Source of the DNA: Caldifarciminota bacterium
GTDB lineage: Bacteria; Hydrothermota; Hydrothermia; B15-G9
Direction: 5' to 3'
Assembly: GCA_027064565.1 (NCBI GenBank)
Contig: JAMOPK010000304.1
Span: 1 to 9,328 of the forward strand
DNA: 9,328 bases
The position numbers and the translations under genes are program-made. This document shows positions 1 to 6,898 of the stretch, one piece after another. Within the stretch, counting starts at the first letter, position 1. Each line of letters opens with the position of its first letter. A model generated the notes under the pieces. It worked only from the letters and a program-made list of their open reading frames with translations. It did not search any database and was not told the origin of the DNA.

Positions 1-197
1 GCTCCCCTGGACAGGGCTTCAAGGCCCACTGCGCCCGAACCGGCATAGAGTTCGAGCATCCTGACCCCGACTATCCAGTTCCCCAGCCGGTCGAAAAGCG
101 ACCGCTTGAGGAGCGCCCTCGTGGGACGGATCCCCTTAGGCGCCTTGATCTTGTGTCCCTTTCGCGAACCTCCCTGAATCTCAAGTCCCTTCTTCAT
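1..197 (-). CDS. rsmD: RsmD, 16S rRNA (guanine-966-N2)-methyltransferase, N-terminal part (runs off window)
   Basis: Only the first 65 residues are in the window; the gene continues past position 1. RsmD methylates G966 of 16S rRNA using S-adenosylmethionine. Seen here: an N-terminal block with GGSRKGHKIKAP followed by IRPTR (residues about 9-27), which matches the family's GG.xxGrxLxxP...RPT opening. A helix LLKRSLFDRL follows, and then the SAM-binding motif I, LELYAGSGAVGLEALSRG (residues 48-65), is nearly diagnostic. The catalytic NPPY motif would lie outside. The ATG at 195-197 is the only ordinary start in frame, because a stop lies 12 codons upstream. No Shine-Dalgarno sequence precedes it. 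The gene is divergent from fba. The family call is firm; the start is less so. Confidence 0.9.
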   Translation of the reverse strand, partial: MKKGLEIQGGSRKGHKIKAPKGIRPTRALLKRSLFDRLGNWIVGVRMLELYAGSGAVGLEALSRG

Positions 198-209
198 GGC
201 AGGTTTATA

Positions 210-239
210 ACTATAATGAATCGGGCATGGTTACTGCAA
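210..239 (-). promoter_or_regulatory. Possible rsmD promoter
   Basis: On the minus strand, TTGCAG (234-239) and TATAGT (210-215) are separated by 18 bases and face rsmD. Transcription would begin about six bases before the ATG, so the message would be nearly leaderless, which fits the missing Shine-Dalgarno. The boxes are imperfect, so this is a weak call. Confidence 0.3.
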
Positions 240-460
240 AGACGCTGTTATTCTTCGGGAAATAATAAAAAGTGCCAGTAGCCAAAGGGAAAAACCAATG
301 AGTCAAAATTGGCCTATGATTGTGCTGCGAATCACATTATGTCTTTTCAGACAGGGTTTATTCTGGGAACTATGCTGATCTTGTTGTTAAAAACGGGGCT
401 TTACTAAACAATTGGCGATATGGTGCAACATCGATTTCCCAATGGATATTCAAGCAGTCA

Positions 461-489
461 TTGCCCCATCTTAGAAGCGTGGGTATAAT
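461..489 (+). promoter_or_regulatory. Sigma-70-type promoter of the fba-pfk operon
   Basis: A -35 box TTGCCC (461-466) and a perfect -10 box TATAAT (484-489) are separated by exactly 17 bases. The predicted transcription start is near 495-497, giving an untranslated leader of about 40 bases before fba. No other promoter in the spacer is as good. Confidence 0.75.
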
Positions 490-509
490 ACTGCCCAATT
501 TAGCAGTAT
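488..509. promoter_or_regulatory. Operator-like dyad over the fba-pfk transcription start
   Basis: The arms ATACTGC (488-494) and GCAGTAT (503-509) are perfect 7-base inverted repeats around an 8-base spacer. The central AATT (497-500) is symmetric about the same axis, so 18 of 22 positions are palindromic. The dyad overlaps the last two bases of the -10 box and covers the expected start of transcription, the classic place for a repressor site. The alternative is a hairpin at the 5' end of the leader RNA. No regulator gene is in the window. Confidence 0.55.
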
Positions 510-521
510 CATCTGGCAAAC

Positions 522-527
522 AGGAGG
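522..527 (+). promoter_or_regulatory. Ribosome-binding site of fba
   Basis: A full AGGAGG lies 7 bases before the ATG at 535, which fixes the fba start. Confidence 0.85.
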
Positions 528-534
528 AGCTAAA

Positions 535-1461
535 ATGCCGCTCGTAACAATGAAGGAAATCCTTGAGGAGGCCCGTAAGGGCAAATATGGTGTTGGAGCA
601 TTCAACATCAATAACATGGAATTTTTGCAGGGGATCGTTGAGGCGGCCGAGGAGGAGAAATCTCCGGCCATAATCGCCGTTTCCGAAGGCGCAATGAAAT
701 ACGCCGGTGTCGAATACCTTTATGCGATGGTCAAAGTTGCGGCCGATAAGGTCAGCGTCCCCATAGCACTGCACCTTGACCATGGAAAGCACTGGGACAA
801 AATCGTTCTGGCGATCAGAAACGGATTCACCTCGGTGATGATCGATGCCTCCGATAAGCCTTTCGACGAGAACGTGGCCATGACCCGCAAGGTGGTTGAT
901 CTTGCACATGCTGTCGGCGTGACAGTAGAGGCTGAGCTCGGCAGACTTGCCGGTGTGGAAGACATCGTCAACGTCGATGAAAAAGAAGCCATTTTGACCA
1001 ATCCGGACGATGCCAAACGGTTCGTGGAACTCACGGAAGTGGATGCACTTGCTGTGGCGGTCGGCACCTCGCACGGCGCCTACAAGTTCAAGGGCGAGCC
1101 AAAACTCGACATCGACAGGATCAGGAAGATATCCGAGCTTGTGGGGATTCCTTTGGTGCTTCACGGCGCGTCCGGCGTCATCCCGGAAATCGTCGAGCTG
1201 GCAACGAAATACGGCGCCAAGCTGCCGGGAGCGAAAGGTGTGCCCGACGACCAGATCAAGCTCGCCATTGAGGCCGGAATCTGCAAGATCAACATCGACA
1301 CCGACCTCAGGCTGGCATTCCTCGCGGCCGTGAGACGTGAGCTTACCGAGAAACCGGAGAACTTTGATCCCAGAAAATACCTCGGCCCGGGCCGGGAAAT
1401 GGTGAAAGAGGTGGTCAAACGGAAGATGCGACTATTCGGTTCTTCCGGCAAAGCTGCATAA
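535..1461 (+). CDS. fba: Class II fructose-1,6-bisphosphate aldolase
   Basis: This zinc-dependent cytosolic enzyme cleaves fructose-1,6-bisphosphate into dihydroxyacetone phosphate and glyceraldehyde-3-phosphate, and runs the reverse reaction in gluconeogenesis. The 308 residues form one intact class II aldolase domain with the expected TIM-barrel motifs. LHLDHG (80-84) holds the catalytic Asp82 and zinc ligand His83; VEAELG (131-136) is the conserved acidic strand; GTSHG (177-181) supplies His180; LHGASG (209-214) supplies His210; NIDTD (253-257) binds substrate phosphate. These positions coincide with the numbering I recall for the Helicobacter pylori enzyme, so this is the short form of the family. 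Nothing is missing. It is the first gene of an operon with pfk, whose own AGGAGG begins 2 bases after the TAA. Transcription probably starts at the promoter near 461-489. Confidence 0.97.
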   Translation: MPLVTMKEILEEARKGKYGVGAFNINNMEFLQGIVEAAEEEKSPAIIAVSEGAMKYAGVEYLYAMVKVAADKVSVPIALHLDHGKHWDKIVLAIRNGFTSVMIDASDKPFDENVAMTRKVVDLAHAVGVTVEAELGRLAGVEDIVNVDEKEAILTNPDDAKRFVELTEVDALAVAVGTSHGAYKFKGEPKLDIDRIRKISELVGIPLVLHGASGVIPEIVELATKYGAKLPGAKGVPDDQIKLAIEAGICKINIDTDLRLAFLAAVRRELTEKPENFDPRKYLGPGREMVKEVVKRKMRLFGSSGKAA

Positions 1462-1462
1462 C

Positions 1463-1468
1463 AGGAGG
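1463..1468 (+). promoter_or_regulatory. Ribosome-binding site of pfk
   Basis: AGGAGG sits in the 12-base gap between fba and pfk, 5 bases before the ATG at 1474, and decides the pfk start. Confidence 0.85.
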
Positions 1469-1473
1469 CCAAA

Positions 1474-2496
1474 ATGAAGATCGGAGTGCTTACAGGTGGT
1501 GGAGATGCCCCTGGCCTGAACAACGCTATCAGGGGCATAGTTTTCAAGGCCGTCCGTGATGGCCACGAGGTCATTGGCCTCGAAAAGGGCTGGAAAGGCC
1601 TCATCGAGCAGCTTGCCCGCCCGCTGAGCATTGAGGATGTCGAGGAGATTTACAAAGAAGGCGGGACCATCCTCAAATCCTCCCGCACCAACCCGATGAA
1701 GAGCGAGGAAGTGGCGGCGAAGGCGATGAAAGGCTTTGAAGAGCTTGGACTCGACGCACTTATCGCCATCGGAGGCGAGGACACACTCGGGGCCTGCGCA
1801 AAACTCGCCAGCCGCGGACTTAAGGCGGTCGGAATCCCGAAAACCATCGATCACGATGTGCTTGGCACGGAATACACAATTGGATTCGACACAGCCATCC
1901 AGATCGTCACGGAGGCGCTGGACAGGCTGCTCACCACGGCAAGGTCACACGAGCGCGTTATCGTCGTTGAGATAATGGGCCGTCACGCCGGCTGGATGAC
2001 CTTCTACGGCGGACTGGCAGGCGGCGCCCACTACATCATCATCCCTGAGAAAAAGGTTGACATCGATGACATCATCCGGGTGCTGAAAGAACGGTACGAA
2101 CGTGGCAAAAGGTATGCCCTGATTGCCGTGGCCGAAGGAGCGACTTTCTTTTCCAGCACCGGAGAGGAAGCAGAGATCATTGATGAGTTCGGACACATCA
2201 AGTTGGGCGGCGACGTGGCCAAACAGCTGGCGACCGTGCTGAAAAATGCGGGCTTCGAGACACGCCATGTGGTTCTGGGCCATCTCCAGCGCGGCGGCTC
2301 ACCTGCACCGAGGGACCGCTACATCCCGCTCATGCTTGGCATCAAGGCAGTTGAACTCGTTGAGAAAGGCGAGTTCGGCAAAATGGTGGCGCTCAAGGGC
2401 GAGGAGATCATCGTTCAGCCGCTTGAGGTGGTGCTGGGCGGAATCCGGACCGTGCCGGACGAGCTTTACGAGCTGGTGAAGCCGTTATTTGAATGA
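1474..2496 (+). CDS. pfk: 6-phosphofructokinase, probably pyrophosphate-dependent
   Basis: It phosphorylates fructose-6-phosphate to fructose-1,6-bisphosphate, the substrate of the aldolase encoded just upstream. The 340 residues are a single PFK domain: GGGDAPGLN (8-16) is the phosphoryl-donor loop, TID (124-126) carries the catalytic Asp126, GFDTA lies at 137-141, MGRHAGW (168-174) is the sugar-phosphate motif, Glu221 binds substrate, and R264, H270 and R273 are the C-terminal phosphate ligands. Phosphoryl-donor choice: ATP enzymes have Gly where this protein has Asp103 (in GGEDT, 100-104) and Gly where it has Lys123 (in PKTID). Asp plus Lys is the signature of PPi-dependent PFKs, and GGEDT is typical of the mixed-substrate subgroup. 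The reaction would then be reversible and unregulated by ATP. One oddity is TIDHD, with His127 in place of the usual Asn. Donor use is inferred; the family is certain. Confidence 0.95.
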   Translation: MKIGVLTGGGDAPGLNNAIRGIVFKAVRDGHEVIGLEKGWKGLIEQLARPLSIEDVEEIYKEGGTILKSSRTNPMKSEEVAAKAMKGFEELGLDALIAIGGEDTLGACAKLASRGLKAVGIPKTIDHDVLGTEYTIGFDTAIQIVTEALDRLLTTARSHERVIVVEIMGRHAGWMTFYGGLAGGAHYIIIPEKKVDIDDIIRVLKERYERGKRYALIAVAEGATFFSSTGEEAEIIDEFGHIKLGGDVAKQLATVLKNAGFETRHVVLGHLQRGGSPAPRDRYIPLMLGIKAVELVEKGEFGKMVALKGEEIIVQPLEVVLGGIRTVPDELYELVKPLFE

Positions 2497-2525
2497 CGCC
2501 GGGCAGTTCTTTCCATTGAAAACGG

Positions 2526-2552
2526 ACGGGGGCGAAATGCCCCCGTTTTTTT
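2526..2552 (+). terminator. Rho-independent terminator of fba-pfk, shared with DUF192
   Basis: An 8-base-pair GC-rich stem, ACGGGGGC (2526-2533) against GCCCCCGT (2539-2546), with loop GAAAT, is followed by a run of T to 2552. It lies 29 bases after the pfk stop. Read on the minus strand, the same hairpin begins 5 bases after the DUF192 stop and is followed by CCGTTTT, so it probably also terminates the convergent transcript, more weakly. Confidence 0.9.
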
Positions 2553-3031
2553 CATTTCGGAAGTAGGAGTTTCAGCGTGTCGCCAACCGTGATGTTGTGC
2601 TGCCTGAAAAACCCTTGATTGACTTCCAGCGCATACATCGCCGGTCTGGCCGAGACATGGGTCTTTTCGCTGAACGGTTCCATGTCCTGAATGTCAACGA
2701 TGACGTAGTTCCTATCCAGAAATGCGATTGAGAGCGGGATTTTGGTGTTTTTCATCCAGAAACCAAGGGGCTGTTCCCGCTCAAAAACGAAAAGCATCCC
2801 CTGATTCTGCGGCAGGGAATCACGAAACATCAGGCCTAACTGGCGCTTATCGGGCGTGGCTGCGATTTCAAGGTAAAGTTTTACGCCCCGAATTTCGGCA
2901 GGAATGAGGTCAGGCGGGATGCCCCGGGCAAGTGTATCCCCATGTTCACTGCCGCTGTGGGTGGTTACAGAACGTTTTTTGCAGGATGTGGCCGCAATGA
3001 TAAGAATTGTTAGGAAGATGAGTCTTTTCAT
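2552..3031 (-). CDS. DUF192 family lipoprotein
   Basis: Function unknown. DUF192 proteins are small, mostly exported single-domain proteins. Here residues 1-16 are a signal sequence with basic K2 R3, a hydrophobic core and ATSC, giving a lipidated Cys17; -3 is Ala rather than the preferred Leu. A polar linker follows to about residue 45, then the complete DUF192 domain to 159. The family hallmarks are all visible: LGLMFRDSLPQNQGMLF (65-81), FWMKNTKIPLSIAFLD (91-106), YALEVNQGFF (133-142) and the final GD (150-151). The ATG at 3029-3031 is chosen because it gives the full signal peptide. No Shine-Dalgarno is seen, and it lies only 17 bases after the tRNA-Ser 3' end, so it is probably cotranscribed with that tRNA. 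Confidence 0.9.
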   Translation of the reverse strand: MKRLIFLTILIIAATSCKKRSVTTHSGSEHGDTLARGIPPDLIPAEIRGVKLYLEIAATPDKRQLGLMFRDSLPQNQGMLFVFEREQPLGFWMKNTKIPLSIAFLDRNYVIVDIQDMEPFSEKTHVSARPAMYALEVNQGFFRQHNITVGDTLKLLLPK

Positions 3032-3048
3032 GGCATCAAATGTTAAAG

Positions 3049-3137
3049 CGGAGGGGGAGGGATTCGAACCCCCGAGGGGATTTTACTCCCCTAAGCGATT
3101 TCGAATCGCTCGCCTTCGCCCACTCGGCCACCCCTCC
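3049..3137 (-). tRNA. tRNA-Ser (anticodon CGA)
   Basis: An 89-base class II tRNA that decodes UCG. The acceptor stem GGAGGGG pairs with CCCCTCC; the D arm is GCC-GAGTGGGCGAA-GGC. The anticodon stem AGCGA/TCGCT encloses the loop TTCGAAA, with CGA at plus-strand 3101-3103. A long variable arm (GGGGA/TCCCC) is typical of serine tRNAs, and the T arm has loop TTCGAAT with one G-U pair. The discriminator is G, as usual for serine. CCA is not encoded: the genome reads CTT after the discriminator, so a CCA-adding enzyme is required. Confidence 0.96.
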
Positions 3138-3152
3138 GCCAATCGGGTGTAG

Positions 3153-3181
3153 AAAATAAAGCGCCTGCCAATTGCAGTCAA
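3153..3181 (-). promoter_or_regulatory. Promoter of tRNA-Ser (and probably DUF192)
   Basis: On the minus strand, TTGACT (3176-3181) and TATTTT (3153-3158) are 17 bases apart. Transcription would start roughly 10 bases before the mature tRNA 5' end. No terminator separates the tRNA from the DUF192 gene, so both are likely on one transcript. Confidence 0.65.
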
Positions 3182-3227
3182 GCGGTCGTTGTGAAACTGA
3201 CATTGCCAATCGATTCAACCTCACTCA

Positions 3228-5957
3228 TCAGAACCTCATCTCAACCGAAGCGGCAAACCTTGTCGTGAAGCGGGTGCCGGTGAGCGTAAGGTTCAATGTC
3301 GATTTAGCCTTTATTTTCCTCGATGCGACCAGCCTGTATCGGTAGCCGATTCCCATCGGCATAATTTCGGGCTTCGCCCACCGGGGATACCTGATCTCGA
3401 TGACATCACCGTAGTAAAGTTCGCCTGTGAGTTCGAGATTCGTGGAACTCACCTTCAAGCGAAGTTCAGGGATTACGGAAAAGAGGTTTATTCTGGCGGC
3501 TCCGTCGATCCTTGTAAATTTGAAGGCCATCCGATTATCCCCATGAAATCCCTTTATTCCGAGCCAGATGTCTTTCCGTTCCGGCATGAAGCCGTAGCTG
3601 CTAACTTTTGCGCCCACAAACGGCTCAAAACGTTTCCGCCTGTTCACAAATTCGACGAAATGGCTGTAAGTCCTGCCTGAGAATTTATCTCCAGCCTCTG
3701 CCGCGCTCGCCGTGACCCTGTAAAAACTGCTTTTAGAGGGCGCCACCGATAGGTTGACGTTGAACCTGTGCTCGTAATCGCCATTTTTGACGTCCCTGAG
3801 GTCGATCGTGCCGTAAGCCGAGAGGATGCCGCGCACAAAGCTGAAGTTCAGCTGATTTTTCACCTCGACGTTTGCCTCACCGGATGGCAGTTTTCGGTAT
3901 TCCCGAATGTAAGGCCCGCCGGGATCCTGATAGTAATTGCCGGTCAATGGATCGAATGAATAACTGCCATGTCCTTCACCGACAAACTGATAGACAAACA
4001 TTTTCAGATAGGCTATGCCGTAATTCACGCTGTGGTAGCCTGAAAAGGTGCCCCACTGCCACGATAGGCTGGCGAACCTGCGGACAGTATCGTTTGACGC
4101 AAAGATATTGCTATTAAACGTGGCGGAGAAATCTTCAGTTTTGCAATTTGCCCGCAAAGTCAACGAATTGTGTTCCCCGTAGGCGTCGATCCGTTTCTCC
4201 AATCTGCCGCCGAAATATCTGCCGTTGAAGTCCAGAACGAACTTAGACGTCATGGTGTCGCCCTCTGTGCTGGAAAAAAGAGCGATGGCTTCGCCGTAAC
4301 TAACTGTGACTTCGGTGGTTGAACGCATTTTGCCGTTGAACGATTGATTGCGCAGAATTACGTTGAGGCTCAGGGCGGAGCTGAATCCCGCAAAAAGTTC
4401 GCTCCCCGACCTTGAGGCCGAGGTATCTGTCACGTGAAAAAGCCTTATGCCCGTGAAAAGCCCTTCGTTGCCGAGTCTGAGCTGTGCTGAGTAGGAGCCG
4501 ACTGGCTCCGTGCCATCCTCATAGGCCCGCGGCATGAACCCGCTCCTCATTGCGACCGAAACGGAAGTCTCCATGATGCCGGCCTTTTTAAAGAACGATG
4601 ATCGCAGCCTGTAGAACTTGATTTTCCCGTTTTCGTTCAGGACGTTCCTGTCGTAGAGGCCTCCTGTCAGGCCGATGTTAACGCCCTTCCCGTCGAACTT
4701 TAACCTGACCGTCTGTAGTGCGGAGGGTGGCGATACCATCTTGCCGACACGGAAATCCCCATTGCCCTCGCCCACAAAGACAAAAAATCCGCGCCTGTCG
4801 TATTCGTAGTCGCCGTTGCCATCCCCCACAAACTCAAAATGGACGATGTAGCTCCCCGAACCGGCGCCCACAAAAACAAAATGGCCGTCTTCAAGGACAT
4901 AATCGCCTTTCCCTGCCCCTACGTAGCGGTATCCGGAAATCCATGCTGAGGTATCCACAACTGCCCTCAGCGATTCGATGTCCGAATCGGTCAGGGAGGA
5001 CGCATCATCGCCCGAACGGTTGAATTCTATTTCAAGGTGGGGCGATACGAACTTTGCCCCGATGGTTTTCCTTCGATATGCCGTCTGAACGTAGGAATAG
5101 GTCACGACAATGGTGTCGCCGTCATGTATAGGCCTCGACGGTGTGAAAAACAGGATGCCCCGGTCATAATCGATCGTGTAGTCGTGCTGGAGTCCCCTTT
5201 TCATTGCCACGGAGTTGACCGTAACGGTTTCGCTCCCGGGCACTATCGAGACTTCCTCCCCATCCTTGCCCCTCAGGAAATAAGGCCCCTGATGACCGTC
5301 ACGACCGACGAATCCAGCTTTAGCACGCACCGCCCTGCTCACGGCGAATGCGGCCGACATCCGACCCCCACCCAATCGGTAGCCAGCAACCATCCCCTGA
5401 TACCTGACCGGGTCATTTTCATCCAGCTGGATATCTCCCACCTGAAGCGACAGCCTGCCCGATGATAACCTGACGAACGCTCTGTCGAACTCGCTGAGCC
5501 TTTCGGAGAAAACGGAATTTTCCTGAAACGGAGAAGCATCCACAAGCCGACCTTCAACCCGTGCCGAATCGGACAACTGCCCGACAAGGGTAAGATCAAA
5601 GGCCTGATTGAATTCGACCGACCTGCCCACAATTATCCCAATCCTCCTGCTGCCTCCGATGTGAAGCCACTCCGGGGCGCCGTCAGGTCCGTTATTCGAT
5701 GGCTTTCCTCTGACTTCAGGGACGGTGTGGGAAAGCGAATATGCGGAATCCAGCCCAAGCGGCGTGCAGACAACCGTGAACTCCCCGCTGTCAGGCAGAT
5801 AGATGGAATCATTGACTATGGAAAAGTCCGTTATTTCGCATGAATCCCGATACACGTGGAGATCGGCGATCGGTGAGGCGTTGAAGGGCACCACAGGGCC
5901 TTTCAGGCTGAGTGTGCAGGATGTTGCAACCGCAAAGGTTAACAGGGCCGACGTCAC
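3228..5957 (-). CDS. Large outer-membrane beta-barrel protein with VGxGxGxY repeats
   Basis: A 909-residue exported protein of unknown function. Hydrophobic residues 4-13 end in ATSC, so it has a signal peptide, perhaps with a lipidated Cys14. Residues about 95-180 (GGSRRIGIIVGRS, then an EFDRAFVRLS stretch and LQVGDIQL) and 213-300 (GHQGPYFLRG, IVPGSETV, RGLQHDYTIDYDRG, VVTYSYVQTAYRRK) resemble conserved blocks I recall from very large uncharacterised outer-membrane proteins of Bacteroidetes and other FCB lineages. From about 415 on, alternating hydrophobic and polar strands with many aromatic residues end in Arg-Phe, which fits a C-terminal barrel. Five copies of VGxGxGx(Y/F) occur, four in tandem at residues 345-402. 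The start is a GTG overlapping the TGA of the DUF4097 gene, with no Shine-Dalgarno, so translation is probably coupled. The family match is from memory; outer-membrane location is inferred. Confidence 0.75.
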   Translation of the reverse strand: MTSALLTFAVATSCTLSLKGPVVPFNASPIADLHVYRDSCEITDFSIVNDSIYLPDSGEFTVVCTPLGLDSAYSLSHTVPEVRGKPSNNGPDGAPEWLHIGGSRRIGIIVGRSVEFNQAFDLTLVGQLSDSARVEGRLVDASPFQENSVFSERLSEFDRAFVRLSSGRLSLQVGDIQLDENDPVRYQGMVAGYRLGGGRMSAAFAVSRAVRAKAGFVGRDGHQGPYFLRGKDGEEVSIVPGSETVTVNSVAMKRGLQHDYTIDYDRGILFFTPSRPIHDGDTIVVTYSYVQTAYRRKTIGAKFVSPHLEIEFNRSGDDASSLTDSDIESLRAVVDTSAWISGYRYVGAGKGDYVLEDGHFVFVGAGSGSYIVHFEFVGDGNGDYEYDRRGFFVFVGEGNGDFRVGKMVSPPSALQTVRLKFDGKGVNIGLTGGLYDRNVLNENGKIKFYRLRSSFFKKAGIMETSVSVAMRSGFMPRAYEDGTEPVGSYSAQLRLGNEGLFTGIRLFHVTDTSASRSGSELFAGFSSALSLNVILRNQSFNGKMRSTTEVTVSYGEAIALFSSTEGDTMTSKFVLDFNGRYFGGRLEKRIDAYGEHNSLTLRANCKTEDFSATFNSNIFASNDTVRRFASLSWQWGTFSGYHSVNYGIAYLKMFVYQFVGEGHGSYSFDPLTGNYYQDPGGPYIREYRKLPSGEANVEVKNQLNFSFVRGILSAYGTIDLRDVKNGDYEHRFNVNLSVAPSKSSFYRVTASAAEAGDKFSGRTYSHFVEFVNRRKRFEPFVGAKVSSYGFMPERKDIWLGIKGFHGDNRMAFKFTRIDGAARINLFSVIPELRLKVSSTNLELTGELYYGDVIEIRYPRWAKPEIMPMGIGYRYRLVASRKIKAKSTLNLTLTGTRFTTRFAASVEMRF
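4743..4934 (-). repeat. Tandem VGxGxGx(Y/F) repeat block inside the outer-membrane protein
   Basis: Four units encode YVGAGKGDY, FVGAGSGSY, FVGDGNGDY and FVGEGNGDF (residues 345-402), spaced 18, 14 and 18 residues apart. The DNA shows the same recurrent GC-rich core, for example CCTCGCCCACAAAGAC and CATCCCCCACAAACTC on the plus strand. A fifth unit, FVGEGHGSY, lies apart at plus-strand 3954-3995. Confidence 0.8.
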
Positions 5958-6796
5958 TTCAATGCGTAAAGGTGTTTTTCAACCGAGACAGATATTTTTC
6001 CGGTAACCGTTGAGAGCTTCAAAGTGCGTTCCGTGCCCGTTCCCAGAACCCCGATAACATCATCGTCATTTTCCACAAGGGAATCGAACCCATCCAGCGA
6101 TACACTGCGGCGATTCAGCGCCGAGGCGACTACCTTTATGTCGTTTATGTCCATAAGTTTCAGAATGATCGACCCGTTCACGTTGTCCATTTCCCCGTAA
6201 TCGATGTTGTTCAGAGTTCCGCTGATTCCGCCGTTGACCATGTCGGCTTTGAGGGTATCGAAAATCCTGTCGAAATCTATCCTGCCGTTCACCACATCCA
6301 CGCTGAGCAATCTGGATTCCCCTTTAACCAACACGTTCCCGTTGACAACGCTGACCAGTATCGAATCGGCCCTGCAGGCCATATCGACGTTGCCGTTCAC
6401 GATGGAGATGTCCGTTTTGCGGCTCGAAGCCGGTATCGTCAGCTCGATGTCGACCTGTCTTTTGACGTGGAAGCGTTCCGGTGTCTCTTCAACCACCGAA
6501 AAGCCTCCGTTGCCGATATCCGCCACGATCTTAAACTCCTTGAGCTTTTTCTGTGCATCGTTCCGATTGCGTCCCCAGACCTTTTTGATGATGGTGCATC
6601 TCGATTCGGAGACATCCTGCGAGGTTCTCAACTTCACCGTTCCATTAACCACGTTCACCGATATGGTGGCAACGGAATCGAGCCTGATTTCCGTGGTGTC
6701 CACCGCCGAAAATTTGTTCATTCCGGGAACGTCACACCCGCTGAACTGCCAGAACACCGCAGCGAGAGCCAATGCAAACAACGTATTCCTGAGCAT
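5954..6796 (-). CDS. DUF4097 family lipoprotein (VNG-repeat beta protein)
   Basis: Function unknown; exported DUF4097 proteins are repetitive beta-strand proteins whose turns carry V-N/S-G. Residues 1-20 form a signal peptide (basic R3, a hydrophobic core, then FSGC), so Cys21 should be lipidated. The mature part carries VNG at 50-52, 133-135, 151-153, 169-171, 187-189 and 206-208, plus a related VTG at 264-266. The middle run is spaced almost exactly 18 residues, as expected for stacked turns of a beta-helix. A Lys/Arg-rich insert (70-90) separates the first turn from the rest. The start is an ATG with GAGGAGG (6804-6810) 7 bases upstream. Its TGA overlaps the GTG of the large outer-membrane protein, so the two are made together and probably act together at the envelope. 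Confidence 0.85.
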   Translation of the reverse strand: MLRNTLFALALAAVFWQFSGCDVPGMNKFSAVDTTEIRLDSVATISVNVVNGTVKLRTSQDVSESRCTIIKKVWGRNRNDAQKKLKEFKIVADIGNGGFSVVEETPERFHVKRQVDIELTIPASSRKTDISIVNGNVDMACRADSILVSVVNGNVLVKGESRLLSVDVVNGRIDFDRIFDTLKADMVNGGISGTLNNIDYGEMDNVNGSIILKLMDINDIKVVASALNRRSVSLDGFDSLVENDDDVIGVLGTGTERTLKLSTVTGKISVSVEKHLYALK

Positions 6797-6803
6797 CTTA
6801 TCC

Positions 6804-6810
6804 CCTCCTC
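6804..6810 (-). promoter_or_regulatory. Ribosome-binding site of the DUF4097 gene
   Basis: GAGGAGG on the minus strand, 7 bases before the ATG at 6796, fixes that start and shows this gene opens a new translational unit. The 102-base gap to the cas6 relic shows no clear terminator or consensus promoter. Confidence 0.8.
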
Positions 6811-6898
6811 AAATGTGATGGGATAAAAGTTTAAAGCCTGAGGGGAGAAGCCATATTGTTTGCGGGGAACTACATCCCGAAACTGCTCAAATTCCCTA

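Larger units (their letters stand above)
198..534. other. Divergent intergenic region between rsmD and fba
   Basis: This 337-base spacer separates two divergent genes and is visibly more AT-rich than the coding DNA. It contains the fba promoter, its dyad and its ribosome-binding site near the right end, and a weaker minus-strand promoter candidate near the left end. Between about 240 and 455 I see no convincing gene, RNA fold or long repeat, only a short CCAAT-N8-ATTGG inverted repeat at 295-312 and a poor plus-strand promoter-like pair around 381-407. Confidence 0.7.

Noticed and set aside
295..312. CCAAT-N8-ATTGG inverted repeat in the rsmD-fba spacer
   Set aside because: Five-base arms in AT-rich DNA, far from either promoter; likely chance.
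320..547. 75-codon plus-strand frame upstream of fba
   Set aside because: It needs a TTG start, has no ribosome-binding site, and runs across the fba promoter, dyad and start codon.
370..1164. 264-codon open frame on the minus strand opposite fba
   Set aside because: It runs antisense through the aldolase and its promoter, and the aldolase frame has all catalytic motifs.
3177..3228. 16-codon minus-strand frame (MSEVES...) just after the barrel-protein stop
   Set aside because: It is very short, shows no ribosome-binding site beyond possible coupling, and ends inside the tRNA promoter; nothing supports translation.
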